Shown here: piece by piece, positions 41,201 to 48,474 of the stretch
Position numbering within the stretch: position 1 is the stretch's first letter
How the letters are laid out: each line of letters starts with the position of its first letter
Assembly (NCBI RefSeq): GCF_900143075.1
Contig: NZ_FRCY01000001.1
Coordinates: forward strand, 593,514-657,513
From: Cyclobacterium lianum
Lineage (GTDB): Bacteria; Bacteroidota; Bacteroidia; Cytophagales; Cyclobacteriaceae
DNA length: 64,000 nt
Reading direction: 5' to 3'
Translations under genes and position numbers: made by a program
Notes under the pieces: model-generated
The model's database searches: none
What the model saw: only the letters and a program-made list of their open reading frames with translations
Told to the model about the DNA's origin: nothing

Positions 41201-41553
41201 TAAGTGGGACATCCGAAGCAGGACTGAAAAGGGCAAAAGACGAAGAAGCGTTATTATCGGAAATTATTAATGTACTCAACGATCGCTTTGGGACAGAATT
41301 TGAAGAAGCAGACAAACTTTTCTTCGACCAAATTGAAGCAGAATTGATGGAAGATGAAACCTTGCAGACACAAGCAAGAGTAAACAAAATTGATACATTT
41401 AAATTCGCATTCAACGACAAATTCATTGACAAGCTCATCGGACGTATGGATCAAAACCAAGATATATTTGAAAAAATACTGGAAGACAAGGTGTTTGGAG
41501 ACTTAGTAAAAGAGTTGATGATGAAGAAAATTTATAAAAAACTAAACGAATGA
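38242..41553 (+). CDS. hsdR: type I restriction endonuclease subunit HsdR with an in-frame GIY-YIG domain insertion
   Basis: A 1103-residue motor/nuclease subunit. The DNA-cleaving PD-(D/E)XK site is D138...E152-L-K154 (VDIVLALNGIPLATMELKNQ). The helicase motor shows Walker A SAGSGKS (from 313), DEAH (419-422) and TATPK (483-487), then YQTGFDQPLLHTMYVDKKLS and QTLSRLNRTCPGKED. Between residues ~498 and ~600, right after VFGDKD and before GKPKPFHLYSMRQAIEEGFI, lies a full GIY-YIG nuclease domain (CIYVLKC 510-516, FYIG 521-524, RRFSEH 531-536, Glu 568). Without it the protein would have about 1000 residues, the family norm. A smaller insertion, LPAPNGQAG, lies at 264-272. The start overlaps the RAYT stop. 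Confidence 0.95.
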   Translation: MSITTENTFETALVQSLVEQGGYTEGNAQDYSPALGLFKYEVIRFLQESQPKRWEKISAIHGTEAENRVIQRLYKEMDLRGSLDVLRNGFVDYGVRFQMAYFQPASGLNPDAVDLYNKNSLKVYRQIYYSTKNKNSVDIVLALNGIPLATMELKNQFTGQNTGNALKQYSITRDNRETLFTFKKRCLVHFAVDQDEVFMCTKLEGSKTYWLPFNKGSNNGKGNPQNPDGYRTSYLWENILQKDSWMEIIQRFVHLQTEEIEVDLPAPNGQAGGKVFKKEKLIFPRYHQLDAVREIGNKVLEVGVGKNYLVQHSAGSGKSNSIAWLAYRLSSLHNAQEERIFDSVIVVTDRKVLDQQLQNTIYQFEHKSGVVQKIDKDSNQLASALGYGTNVIITTLQKFPFVVDKVGELPDRKYAVIIDEAHSSQGGEASKKMKEVLASKSLEDADKEDLEEDYTGDDFVREQIVRSAAARGQQDNISFFAFTATPKYKTLQVFGDKDLPAPRPQAGQFCIYVLKCSNNSFYIGQSQDFPRRFSEHERGEVSWTSKYLPVELIHWEVFNTREDAVDREKKLKTGFGREWLKREFEKQTLAKWARQAGSEGKPKPFHLYSMRQAIEEGFILDVLQNYTTYELYFRLTKAIQEDPQLNKKKAAKAIGKYVSLHPHNLAQKTEIIIEHFRDVVSKKIGGKAKAMLVCGSRLHAKRYFEEFESYIEEKGYDNEIKILVAFSGKVIDDDVPQGVSEPEITGYSEKELPGAFEKDEYKILIVADKYQTGFDQPLLHTMYVDKKLSGVKAVQTLSRLNRTCPGKEDTFVLDFANERKTILDSFQPYYEVTSVTEETDINHLYDLKARLDQFQVYWEQEIEAFANVYFDPKTKLNNPKQQKHLYAFTDPAVDRYRAISEEEKQDEFKKGLRSWTNLYAFLSQIMPFIDAEFEKFYAYAKLLQTRLPKRELSESLHLDDEVALEYYRLQKIKEGSIELQKGEEGELSGTSEAGLKRAKDEEALLSEIINVLNDRFGTEFEEADKLFFDQIEAELMEDETLQTQARVNKIDTFKFAFNDKFIDKLIGRMDQNQDIFEKILEDKVFGDLVKELMMKKIYKKLNE
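39028..39059. repeat. short palindromic insert in hsdR, first copy
   Basis: GACTTGCCTGCGCCAA (39028-39043) followed by ACGGGCAAGCAGGTGG forms an imperfect inverted repeat, read in frame as D-L-P-A-P-N-G-Q-A-G-G. It is 15/16 identical to the left border of the GIY-YIG insertion at 39733. It therefore looks like the empty, short form of the same element. Confidence 0.7.
39733..40036 (+). mobile_element. GIY-YIG nuclease insertion inside hsdR, with inverted ends
   Basis: The insert begins at GACCTGCCTGCGCCAAG (39733-39749) and ends at GGGCGCGGCAGGCAGGCTC (40016-40034), whose reverse complement GAGCCTGCCTGCCGCGCCC resembles the left end. Between them one frame encodes a complete GIY-YIG domain from FCIYVLKCSNNSFYIGQSQD to KTGFGREWLKREFEK. 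Its length of about 300 bp is a multiple of three and the HsdR frame is unbroken. This looks like a small nuclease gene that landed in the host gene and is expressed as an internal domain. I know of no report of this. Confidence 0.8.
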
Positions 41554-41707
41554 TGCCCACGCTTCACAGCCACACACATTGCCAAGCCGCTCATGCCAAC
41601 GCTTGAACCCAAGCTTGTCAAAGAGTGTGTCTGTCCCAACGCTCGACAGAACCGAAAGAAAACCGAGCGGACGAAAAAGAAGCACAATGCCCTAATCGAG
41701 TGGATGG

Positions 41708-41728
41708 CCGCAGGCCGTAAGCCTGCGG
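41708..41728. repeat. hairpin behind hsdR
   Basis: CCGCAGGC (41708-41715), five-base loop CGTAA, GCCTGCGG (41721-41728). It is GC-rich and lacks a T-run, so it is more like a REP-type palindrome than a terminator. Confidence 0.6.
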
Positions 41729-41811
41729 AGCACCCCTCACGATTTATCCCGAAAATCGGGACCAACAAGCGTACGGGTCTCGTAGCTTCCCTGCATCCCG
41801 GCTCGTCACTA

Positions 41812-41833
41812 AAATGACCCAAATGGGTCATTT
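41812..41833. repeat. hairpin behind hsdR
   Basis: AAATGACCC (41812-41820), loop AAAT, GGGTCATTT (41825-41833), a perfect 9-bp stem. It could act as a weak bidirectional terminator, but no T-run of note follows. Confidence 0.55.
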
Positions 41834-42427
41834 CTTAACGCTCCGCCCCAGTTCACTGGATTATAGGTTGTGCCCGCCTGAATGACAGAGTCGGGCAGGA
41901 TTTGTAGCTGTTGACCCAAATGAAATACTACCCACGACATTGTATAAGCGTAACGCGGGGTGAATTGTATGCGTCGAATGGGGTAAATCCCGGCAGTGAG
42001 CCTATCAATTGTAGGATAGATAAAGAATCGGTTTGGCATGTTGATTTTTGGAGGCAGGAGGGAAAGTCATCAGGACGATTGCGGTGGGAGCGTGCTATCT
42101 GGTTCCAGTGTCTATAATTAATAGATCCTAAGCTCCTTGGGGTACAGTTATCGACACTATTCGTAAACGAAAAAAGATTTTCCATCACCGAGGCCGATAG
42201 AAAGCCGTTTATTACCATTTTTCGGTTTGCTTTACCACAAAACGCGCCTTTTGGTGGCATAGCGATGGGCAATTCAATTTCACAATCTGGTTCCCAATAT
42301 CCTGGAAAGGCCAGGTTGATCAAAATAGCAAAGCTGCAGGTGGATAAGTTTTCAATAATTCTGTAATTTTAACAAGGCAAGTTAATAACGCATGCATCCG
42401 GGACTTAGCGCTCTCTGCTGACGCCGA

Positions 42428-42979
42428 ATGCCGGATAATCCGATCAATATGGACCAATCAACGCTTAAGGAAGTCTATTTGAAGTGGGACGGTACCCATA
42501 TTGGGCATCTGAAAACCCTGTATCAGGAAAGTATTGACGACGCCTCGTTTATTCCCCATACTATTGCCCTATTGACAGCAGGCAAGGGAGTTGAAGTGCC
42601 AGGCAGCTGGGTGGTGAAGCATCATGTGGAACAGGGAAACCTGCTTAACACAACACAAGTAGATCAATTGGTAAGGTGTTTGGGAGCGCTACATTATTGG
42701 CAGGCCCAGCTTCACCTACTTCAAATAATCCCTATGATATCGCTCACCGAGGAACAAGCCGAGCATCTGGAGCCCGTTGTTCGAAATCACCTGTCTTCTG
42801 ATCGCGCCTTTGTCAAAGCCTCGGCCTTTGCGGCTTATTTTGAGATTGTAAAATTTTTTCCCGGGCTAAAGAATGAATTCCGCTTGCTCAGTGAAGATTC
42901 ACTGGAAAAAGTGAGTGCTTCGGTAAAGGTCAAAATCAGGCGGATCTTAAACCAGCTAGACGGGGACAAAAACAAATAG
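42428..42979 (+). CDS. conserved hypothetical protein, all-helical
   Basis: A 183-residue soluble protein without signal peptide, composed of helices: ATIALLTAG-like stretch SFIPHTIALLTAGKGVEVPG, WVVKHHVEQGNLLNTTQVDQ, LVRCLGALHYWQAQLHLLQI and HLSSDRAFVKASAFAAYFEI. The helix-pair pattern and phrases like D-R-A-F-V-K-A-S-A-F resemble HEAT-like repeats that act as binding platforms, but I do not recognise a family. ATG 42428 or ATG 42449 (MDQSTLKEVY) may be the start. It stands alone, convergent with the TPR gene. Confidence 0.65.
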   Translation: MPDNPINMDQSTLKEVYLKWDGTHIGHLKTLYQESIDDASFIPHTIALLTAGKGVEVPGSWVVKHHVEQGNLLNTTQVDQLVRCLGALHYWQAQLHLLQIIPMISLTEEQAEHLEPVVRNHLSSDRAFVKASAFAAYFEIVKFFPGLKNEFRLLSEDSLEKVSASVKVKIRRILNQLDGDKNK

Positions 42980-43107
42980 CTTGTCTTTCCTGACCGGAAG
43001 GCGATACGGGTTTAATTGTCGAAATCAACGGTAATAAAAACGGAATAGATGCAATAGCTGAATCTTCTGAATTTTATAACCGATACCCGGATTTGATGGC
43101 CGGGAAA

Positions 43108-44880
43108 CTACTGCAGCATCCGCCTTAGTTCCGCGATCTTTTCCAGTAAGGCTTCCCGGCGATTGCCCGGATCGGACCGCACCGTTTCGTTACTTCCCAG
43201 GTAGAGTTGGCCGATAAAACGGACCGTTTCCTCATTACCTTCCTCCTGGATTTCTTTCCAAAGTGCAGCGGCTTCCTCGCTTTTTTCCAGGGCTTCCAGT
43301 GCAAATAAAGCCAGTAGTTGTTCGGACCGATTGAGAGATATACCGGAGGTAGCGGCTTGCACCTGCTGCATGTGGGAGCGGAAGGAATCCTGCTGATTCC
43401 GGGCTTTCGCCACCAGCCCCAGCAAGTAATCCTGCATGGTTTCGTTGGCAGTGAATGGCTTACCTACACCCAGATTTTCGGGCCATTCCAGGGATTTTTC
43501 AAGTTTGGTCTGCGCGGCGTTCCAGCGTTTTGCCTGCATGTCCTCCAGGGCTGCATTCAGGTAAACCGTCTCAAAGAGTGCACGTCCTTCTCCCGCTCCC
43601 TCATAAGGCAGCACCTTGATTTTATCGAGCAGGGCCATGGCCTGCTTGTACTGTCCAAGGCTGTTGAGTATCCGGATGTAATCCATTTCCAATACATAAT
43701 TTCCCGAAAACCGGCTTGTGGCTTTTTTTAGTAAGGAAAGCGCCTCCTGCTCCTGTCCGTTTTCTGCCCTATGCCGGGCCAGGTGTTGCCAATGCCTCCA
43801 TTGCGCAGGATCCATTTCCCAGGCCTTTTGCAGGTCTGCCGATGGGTCCCTGTCTTCTGCCCGCTCAAGCAATAAGGCCCGGTTCAGGTAAAAGGTGGCC
43901 TCGTCTGCTGCATCGCCGATCTCTGTCAGTAGCTTTGCCGCCTGCTGTATTTCATTAAATGCCAGGCTGTTCAGGGCAAGGTAATAATCCAGCTTCCAGT
44001 GCGAGCGTTTCTCACGGGCCTGCTGCAGCAGGTGCAGGGTCTCTTTGCGGTAAGGGAGCACAAAGGCAATGGGTTTGGCCAGCAGGGCATCCAGTTTCGA
44101 ATCGGTTTTCTCCTCATCCAGTGCCGCCATCCAGAGGTCTACAAGGGCATGCTCGGGACTCAGTGCCAGGACCTGCAGGGCATCCGGCTTTTGCTTATAT
44201 TTCAGGTAGGTGGCGGCCAGTTCCAGGTGTGTCTGGTATGGAAATTCATTGTTGATCAGGGACTGAAATGTCTCCAATTTTGCCGCATCCGGCTCGTTCA
44301 GGTACTTTTCAAACCGGATAAAGTGATTCAGAGGATCGATTTGCCATAGCTTTTCCAGCACGGAATCTACAGCTTGTTGTTCTCCCGCCAGCCTGTGTTT
44401 GACGGCAAGCACCTGATAGGCCATGATGTTGTGTACATTGTAATCCAGGGCTTTCCGCGCATAATCGGCAGCCATTTCCAGGTTGTTTTCAGCGAGTTGG
44501 AGCTCCGCCATGGCGGTATAAGCCGAGGAGCGAAACTCCATGGACCGGGATGCCCATCCGTAGGCTTCCAGCGCATCAACAGGCCTGTCCATTGCCCGGT
44601 AAATACTACCAGCTACAAAATTGGCCTGCGGATCGAAAAAATCAGTAGAGAGGGGCTGAGAAATTTGTTCCAATGCTTCTTCATAACGGCCAAAGCGGAA
44701 TAACAGCTCGGCATAGTCGATACAGGCCTGCTGGTGTCCTGGCTCCTCACGGAGAATTTCCTCGTATTTTGATTGGGCCTGAGGATAGTCCCTGCTGTAG
44801 TAATCCTGCCGGGCACTGTAATACAATTCTTCGATGGCCGACAGCGGGGCCGCGTCGGCTTTATCAAACGACCGGCTCAA
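43108..44880 (-). CDS. TPR-repeat part of a split DUF5107-TPR protein
   Basis: 590 residues of tetratricopeptide repeats, for example LYYSARQDYYSRDYPQAQSK, QQACIDYAELLFRFGRYEEA and AYQVLAVKHRLAGEQQAVDS. It begins with a TTG immediately after the TAA of the DUF5107 gene and in exactly the same frame, so the two are one open frame broken by a single stop. Full-length DUF5107 proteins of Bacteroidota, as I recall, have this TPR tail in one chain. As a separate protein it would lack a signal peptide and so stay in the cytoplasm, away from its partner. It is therefore probably the inactive 3' half of a pseudogene, unless the stop is read through. Confidence 0.8.
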   Translation of the reverse strand: MSRSFDKADAAPLSAIEELYYSARQDYYSRDYPQAQSKYEEILREEPGHQQACIDYAELLFRFGRYEEALEQISQPLSTDFFDPQANFVAGSIYRAMDRPVDALEAYGWASRSMEFRSSAYTAMAELQLAENNLEMAADYARKALDYNVHNIMAYQVLAVKHRLAGEQQAVDSVLEKLWQIDPLNHFIRFEKYLNEPDAAKLETFQSLINNEFPYQTHLELAATYLKYKQKPDALQVLALSPEHALVDLWMAALDEEKTDSKLDALLAKPIAFVLPYRKETLHLLQQAREKRSHWKLDYYLALNSLAFNEIQQAAKLLTEIGDAADEATFYLNRALLLERAEDRDPSADLQKAWEMDPAQWRHWQHLARHRAENGQEQEALSLLKKATSRFSGNYVLEMDYIRILNSLGQYKQAMALLDKIKVLPYEGAGEGRALFETVYLNAALEDMQAKRWNAAQTKLEKSLEWPENLGVGKPFTANETMQDYLLGLVAKARNQQDSFRSHMQQVQAATSGISLNRSEQLLALFALEALEKSEEAAALWKEIQEEGNEETVRFIGQLYLGSNETVRSDPGNRREALLEKIAELRRMLQ

Positions 44881-46221
44881 TTACATGGGGTCTTCGCTCG
44901 CCCAGGAATAAACTTTCTCGTTACCCAATACCAATTCCAACTTTTCAAGCGGGCCGTTCAGAGGAAGTCCTTTGCGGATCACATCCATGGGCTGTCCGGA
45001 GAGGGAAATGTTTTGAGCAGCCTGGTCGTTGATGTAAACCAACAGGTTTTCATTGATAGTTTTCAACGGGTTCAGGGCGATAGAAAGGGTCTGCTCTTTT
45101 TCCTGAATATGAAATACTCCGCTGCGGCTTACGGTACTGATACCCCCGATCTGCTTGACAGGAAACCAGTAATCCGTCCAGCGATCTATGCTATAGGGAG
45201 CAAAGCCAGCCTTTGTAAGGGGACTGGGTTGCCGGCTGGAAGGGGAAAACTGATTGAGCATCCGGCCCGCCTGGAATTCCATGTACTGCCCGCTATTGTC
45301 CGTCAGCAGGTCTTCCCAAATGCCTCCCGATCGGGACAAAGCCCAGAGCCATAACTTTTTGCCGGGCATGTCATCGTAGCTGGAAAAATGTCCGAATCCG
45401 TAGCCCTGATCGTGAAAATACCCGCCAAAGTGATTCCGAAAGGATCCTGCCATGTGGTGGGATTTGCTGGAGCCGAAGGCATTATTGGCATATAAGCTCA
45501 CATTTTTCCCTCCCTGGATCGGCCAGTCCATCAGTGCTCCGCTGTGTTGCAGGGCGATGTGTCCGGGATAAAAAAACTCCTGATCGTCTCCCACATGAGC
45601 TGCTGCCGTCATCCAGTGGTAATAGGGCTGGCGGAGAGGCTCGGGATTGTACCAGATCCCCTCTGTCTCGAAGTAGGCCTTTTCCTTCGGAAGATTGATT
45701 TTCACGCGCCATTGCGTACGGGAGGGAAGATCCATTGTCCCTACCACGCAGGTGATGCTGCCGTCTTCGTTTTCGTAGGTAATGTAGTCTACGGGCGAGG
45801 CCGTAGAGGGGGCATGTCCGATGATGCCAAAATTAAATTCAATACCACCCGAGGTCCAGGGGCCGCGCATGGCAATGTTCCGGAATTTGACGACTTCGTT
45901 TTCGTAGATGAAATCTTTTCCGGTAGATTTTTCCACAGCACCCCATACCCGGCCTCCGATTTCGGGCATGACCCTTACTTCGAGGTACTCATTTTCCAGC
46001 GTAATGAGCTTCCAATCCTGCTCCACCGGATCCTTACTGTATCCTTCAAATTTAAAGTAGGGATAAATATCAGGTTTATATGCCAATGAGGGTACCGGAC
46101 TGGGATCCGAAAATGGATAAGTTGTGTAAGTAGTGGGTTTTTCCGATACCTCGACTTGCTGTCCCCAGCAATAAGGTGCCACTACAAGGCATATTCCGGC
46201 AATGCTGTATTTGATATTCAT
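44881..46221 (-). CDS. secreted DUF5107 domain protein, 5' part of a split DUF5107-TPR gene
   Basis: 446 residues with a signal peptide (MNIKYSIAGICLVVAPYCWG). The DUF5107 domain, a beta-sandwich of glycoside-hydrolase-like architecture, is seen from TYPFSDPSPVPSLAYKPDIY through LENEYLEVRVMPEIGGRVWG, MRGPWTSGGIEFNFGIIGHA and GHFSSYDDMPGKKLWLWALS. It is thought to process carbohydrates outside the cytoplasm; the substrate is unknown. The frame ends at W-A-S-E-D-P-M-TAA and continues in phase into the TPR part. The domain itself is complete, so the truncated protein could still fold. No other carbohydrate genes stand next to it. Confidence 0.85.
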   Translation of the reverse strand: MNIKYSIAGICLVVAPYCWGQQVEVSEKPTTYTTYPFSDPSPVPSLAYKPDIYPYFKFEGYSKDPVEQDWKLITLENEYLEVRVMPEIGGRVWGAVEKSTGKDFIYENEVVKFRNIAMRGPWTSGGIEFNFGIIGHAPSTASPVDYITYENEDGSITCVVGTMDLPSRTQWRVKINLPKEKAYFETEGIWYNPEPLRQPYYHWMTAAAHVGDDQEFFYPGHIALQHSGALMDWPIQGGKNVSLYANNAFGSSKSHHMAGSFRNHFGGYFHDQGYGFGHFSSYDDMPGKKLWLWALSRSGGIWEDLLTDNSGQYMEFQAGRMLNQFSPSSRQPSPLTKAGFAPYSIDRWTDYWFPVKQIGGISTVSRSGVFHIQEKEQTLSIALNPLKTINENLLVYINDQAAQNISLSGQPMDVIRKGLPLNGPLEKLELVLGNEKVYSWASEDPM

Positions 46222-46432
46222 GCGTTTGGGGGTGAATTTAGCCTAAATGTAATAAAAATCCGGCTCAAAAACCTGTGCAAAAAATGAAACGGTCTACAGG
46301 AGCGATCACCGGCTGATTCAGGTTCTCAGTCGCAGCAAATTCGAGAAAAAGTTTTGGGAAAAGGCAGTTCGAAAATTTGAAGGAAGCTCCGGAGAGAGAT
46401 TGAAAACCGGAAGCACCGGCGAGCGGAAACAA

Positions 46433-46458
46433 AAAAGGAGGCAAATCTGCCCCCTTTT
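46433..46458 (-). terminator. intrinsic terminator of the DUF4168 gene
   Basis: On the minus strand AAAAGGGGGCA pairs with TGCCTCCTTTT across a 4-base loop with one mismatch, and the stem runs into further T residues. It lies about 20 bases after the stop codon of the DUF4168-like gene. The A-rich left side makes it usable in the other direction too. Confidence 0.75.
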
Positions 46459-46478
46459 ACGCAATACAAGTTTTAAAA

Positions 46479-46973
46479 TTATTGGTTTTCTATCTCTTCC
46501 ATCTTGGCATCTACCTTTTCCTTAACTTTCGGGCTTTGATTGTAGGCAATGGACATTTCCTGAAATTTTTGGATTTCCATGCCATTGTCTACAATGTGCT
46601 GTTGAAGCTCTTGCTGGCTTTCTTGCTGTACTTTCATGATTTCCTGTCCGGCTTCGTTAAACAAGGCGATCTCATCCGGGTCATCGGTTGCGTCCATGAT
46701 ATTGCCCTGCCGCTGGGCCTGCATCAGGGCCTGAAATCTGGGTACTTCCATTCCTTTGTCTTCCAGTATCCCCACCATTTTCGCTTCTACTTCTGCCTGC
46801 ATGGGTGCAAGGGACTGGTTGATGGTAACAAATTGTTCATATTCTTCGTCTGTAAAATTGTCATTTACCTTTTGGCCTCCCTGTGGAAGCTGTTGTGCGA
46901 TGCTTCCGTAGGCAAAGCAGACGGATAACAAAAGGGAAAATAGAGATGCATTCAATAGTTTTGAATAAGTCAT
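46479..46973 (-). CDS. exported DUF4168 domain protein
   Basis: A 164-residue protein with a signal peptide (ASLFSLLLSVCFAYGSIAQQ). The rest is helical and highly charged: FTDEEYEQFVTINQSLAPMQ, AEVEAKMVGILEDKGMEVPR and IMKVQQESQQELQQHIVDNG, which is the pattern of DUF4168, a periplasmic helical family of unknown function. It is divergent from a Spx/ArsC-like gene and followed by a good terminator, so it is a single-gene unit. Confidence 0.85.
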   Translation of the reverse strand: MTYSKLLNASLFSLLLSVCFAYGSIAQQLPQGGQKVNDNFTDEEYEQFVTINQSLAPMQAEVEAKMVGILEDKGMEVPRFQALMQAQRQGNIMDATDDPDEIALFNEAGQEIMKVQQESQQELQQHIVDNGMEIQKFQEMSIAYNQSPKVKEKVDAKMEEIENQ

Positions 46974-47076
46974 GATTTCGTTTACTTTGGATTAAAATAA
47001 AATTCAAGTACTTTCTTGCAATAAACATTCCAAAATTATAAAATTTCCTTGTTAAAGTTAGTTAAATAGGATAAAA

Positions 47077-47427
47077 ATGAAAACCAAAATCTACGGCATT
47101 AAGAATTGCAATACGATGAAAAAGACCTTTGCACTTTTTGAAGCAGAAGGCAAAGCATATGATTTTGTGGATTACAAGAAGGAGAAGCCTGACAATGCGT
47201 TGCTTGAGAAGTTCATTGATACCCTTGGGCTGGAAACGGTGGTAAACAAACGGGGCACTACCTACAAGCGTCTCGATGATACTGCCAAAAAGGATTTAGA
47301 TAAAAAAGAATCCGCTATGCCCATACTTCGGGAGAAAAGCAGCATGATCAAAAGGCCTATCCTTATTTTTGAGGACGGAAGCATGCTAGCCGGATTGGAT
47401 GAGGCATCAATAAGGCAGAAAATTTAG
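47077..47427 (+). CDS. Spx/ArsC-like thioredoxin-fold protein (YffB/MgsR type)
   Basis: A 116-residue thioredoxin-fold protein of the ArsC/Spx superfamily. The start KIYGIKNCNTMKKTFALFEA has the family Cys at residue 10 in NCNTMKK, and the middle FVDYKKEKPDNALLEKFIDT, then NKRGTTYKRLDDTAKKDL and IKRPILIFEDGSMLAG complete it. It has one Cys at the active site, as in YffB, and may work as a glutathione-dependent thiol reductase or redox sensor; true arsenate reductase is less likely. It is convergent with the metallophosphoesterase gene, nine bases apart. Confidence 0.88.
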   Translation: MKTKIYGIKNCNTMKKTFALFEAEGKAYDFVDYKKEKPDNALLEKFIDTLGLETVVNKRGTTYKRLDDTAKKDLDKKESAMPILREKSSMIKRPILIFEDGSMLAGLDEASIRQKI

Positions 47428-47436
47428 CGGCCAAAC

Positions 47437-48468
47437 TTACCTGCTGACCTGATTCAGGTCTGTATGGTCCATGGGTAAAAAATTTACTTCCAGATAACCT
47501 CCGGCAGCATTGGGCTCAGTGAGAAACTGAGGCGTTCCTTTCACCCAGTCTACCGTTTGCCGGTGTACGTGTCCGGCAAAGACACCCAGCAAGTTTTCTG
47601 CATTGAATACTTCCCGGTGAAAGTCCATGGTAGTTTGGGTATGCCCCTTCTCCGGCCACCTTTGTCTGCGCTCCAGTTGATAATTCTTGTCATTTTCAGC
47701 CTTGAAGTCGGGGTGTCCGCATCCGTATCCTAAGCTCCTTCCCGGTGCATATAGGGGTATATGCATCATCAGTGCCATGGGAAGTCCCCTGCGGACCTGC
47801 TCCTGAAAAAATGTCAGTTGTTCCGGCAGGATTTCATAGTAGCTGTTATCGATGTTGACCATATTGATTCCATTTACCTCTTCAGCATACATGAGGGGGT
47901 TGTTTCCTTTGTACAGGGGCAACAGCCGCCTGTTGATCCAGGTCTCCCTAAGCTGGTGCAGGCTTCCTTCCATGCCTTCATAATGCCAGTCATGATTGCC
48001 GCTGGAATAGAAATAGGGCATGTCCAGGCTATCTAATCTTTCCATTGTCCACTCGATGGCAGCCTCGGAGGGGAAGCTAAACAGGTCTCCAGTCAGGGTA
48101 ATGGCGTCTGCATTTGATTCCCTGGCGATTTTCAATGTTTGTTCAAAAGCTTCTTCAGGATGCGTGGCCTCACCGGTGAGGAAATGTTTGGTCTCGTTGT
48201 AGGCCCCCGCCATTCTGCCGCTGAATTGCCGGTAGGGTTTACCGCGCTTGTCGTCACGCCAAAGGTGGGTGTCGGTAATGTGCAGGATTTTTACAGCCTG
48301 TTTCAGATGGGGTACATGAAAATCGATTTTAAAATCATTGACGGCTACAGTGAAGGGTTGCTTCTTGTAGTTTACATTACCGGTAGCCGCCTTCAATGAT
48401 CCGGACAGGCCCATGCCAATGCCGGCAGAAAGCATCCCGGCTTGTTGAAAGAAATGTCTCCTTTTCAT
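47437..48468 (-). CDS. secreted calcineurin-like metallophosphoesterase
   Basis: A 343-residue two-metal phosphoesterase. The N-terminus MKRRHFFQQAGMLSAGIGMG is a Tat-like signal, although with R-R-H-F-F in place of the full consensus. The metal-binding motifs come in order: ILHITDTHLW (D-x-H), LTGDLFSF (G-D), YSSGNHDW (G-N-H-D) and FAGHVHRQ (G-H-x-H). The likely substrate is a phosphoester in the periplasm. It lies six bases behind the amidohydrolase gene on the same strand and is certainly co-transcribed with it. Confidence 0.9.
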   Translation of the reverse strand: MKRRHFFQQAGMLSAGIGMGLSGSLKAATGNVNYKKQPFTVAVNDFKIDFHVPHLKQAVKILHITDTHLWRDDKRGKPYRQFSGRMAGAYNETKHFLTGEATHPEEAFEQTLKIARESNADAITLTGDLFSFPSEAAIEWTMERLDSLDMPYFYSSGNHDWHYEGMEGSLHQLRETWINRRLLPLYKGNNPLMYAEEVNGINMVNIDNSYYEILPEQLTFFQEQVRRGLPMALMMHIPLYAPGRSLGYGCGHPDFKAENDKNYQLERRQRWPEKGHTQTTMDFHREVFNAENLLGVFAGHVHRQTVDWVKGTPQFLTEPNAAGGYLEVNFLPMDHTDLNQVSR

Positions 48469-48474
48469 ATTTGT

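Larger units (their letters stand above)
41554..42427. other. non-coding mosaic region behind hsdR with several hairpins
   Basis: 874 bases without a recognisable intact gene. It begins with GCCAAGCCGCTC and CCAACGCTCGACAGAA words that echo the sequence before hsdM (CCACCGCTCGACAGAA). Three hairpins follow: CCGCAGGC/GCCTGCGG (41708-41728), TCCCGA/TCGGGA (about 41748-41762) and AAATGACCC/GGGTCATTT (41812-41833). On the minus strand 42039-41809 reads like a protein fragment (MSWVVFHLGQQLQILPDSVI) of no family I know. The right part, to 42427, shows nothing recognisable. Confidence 0.55.
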
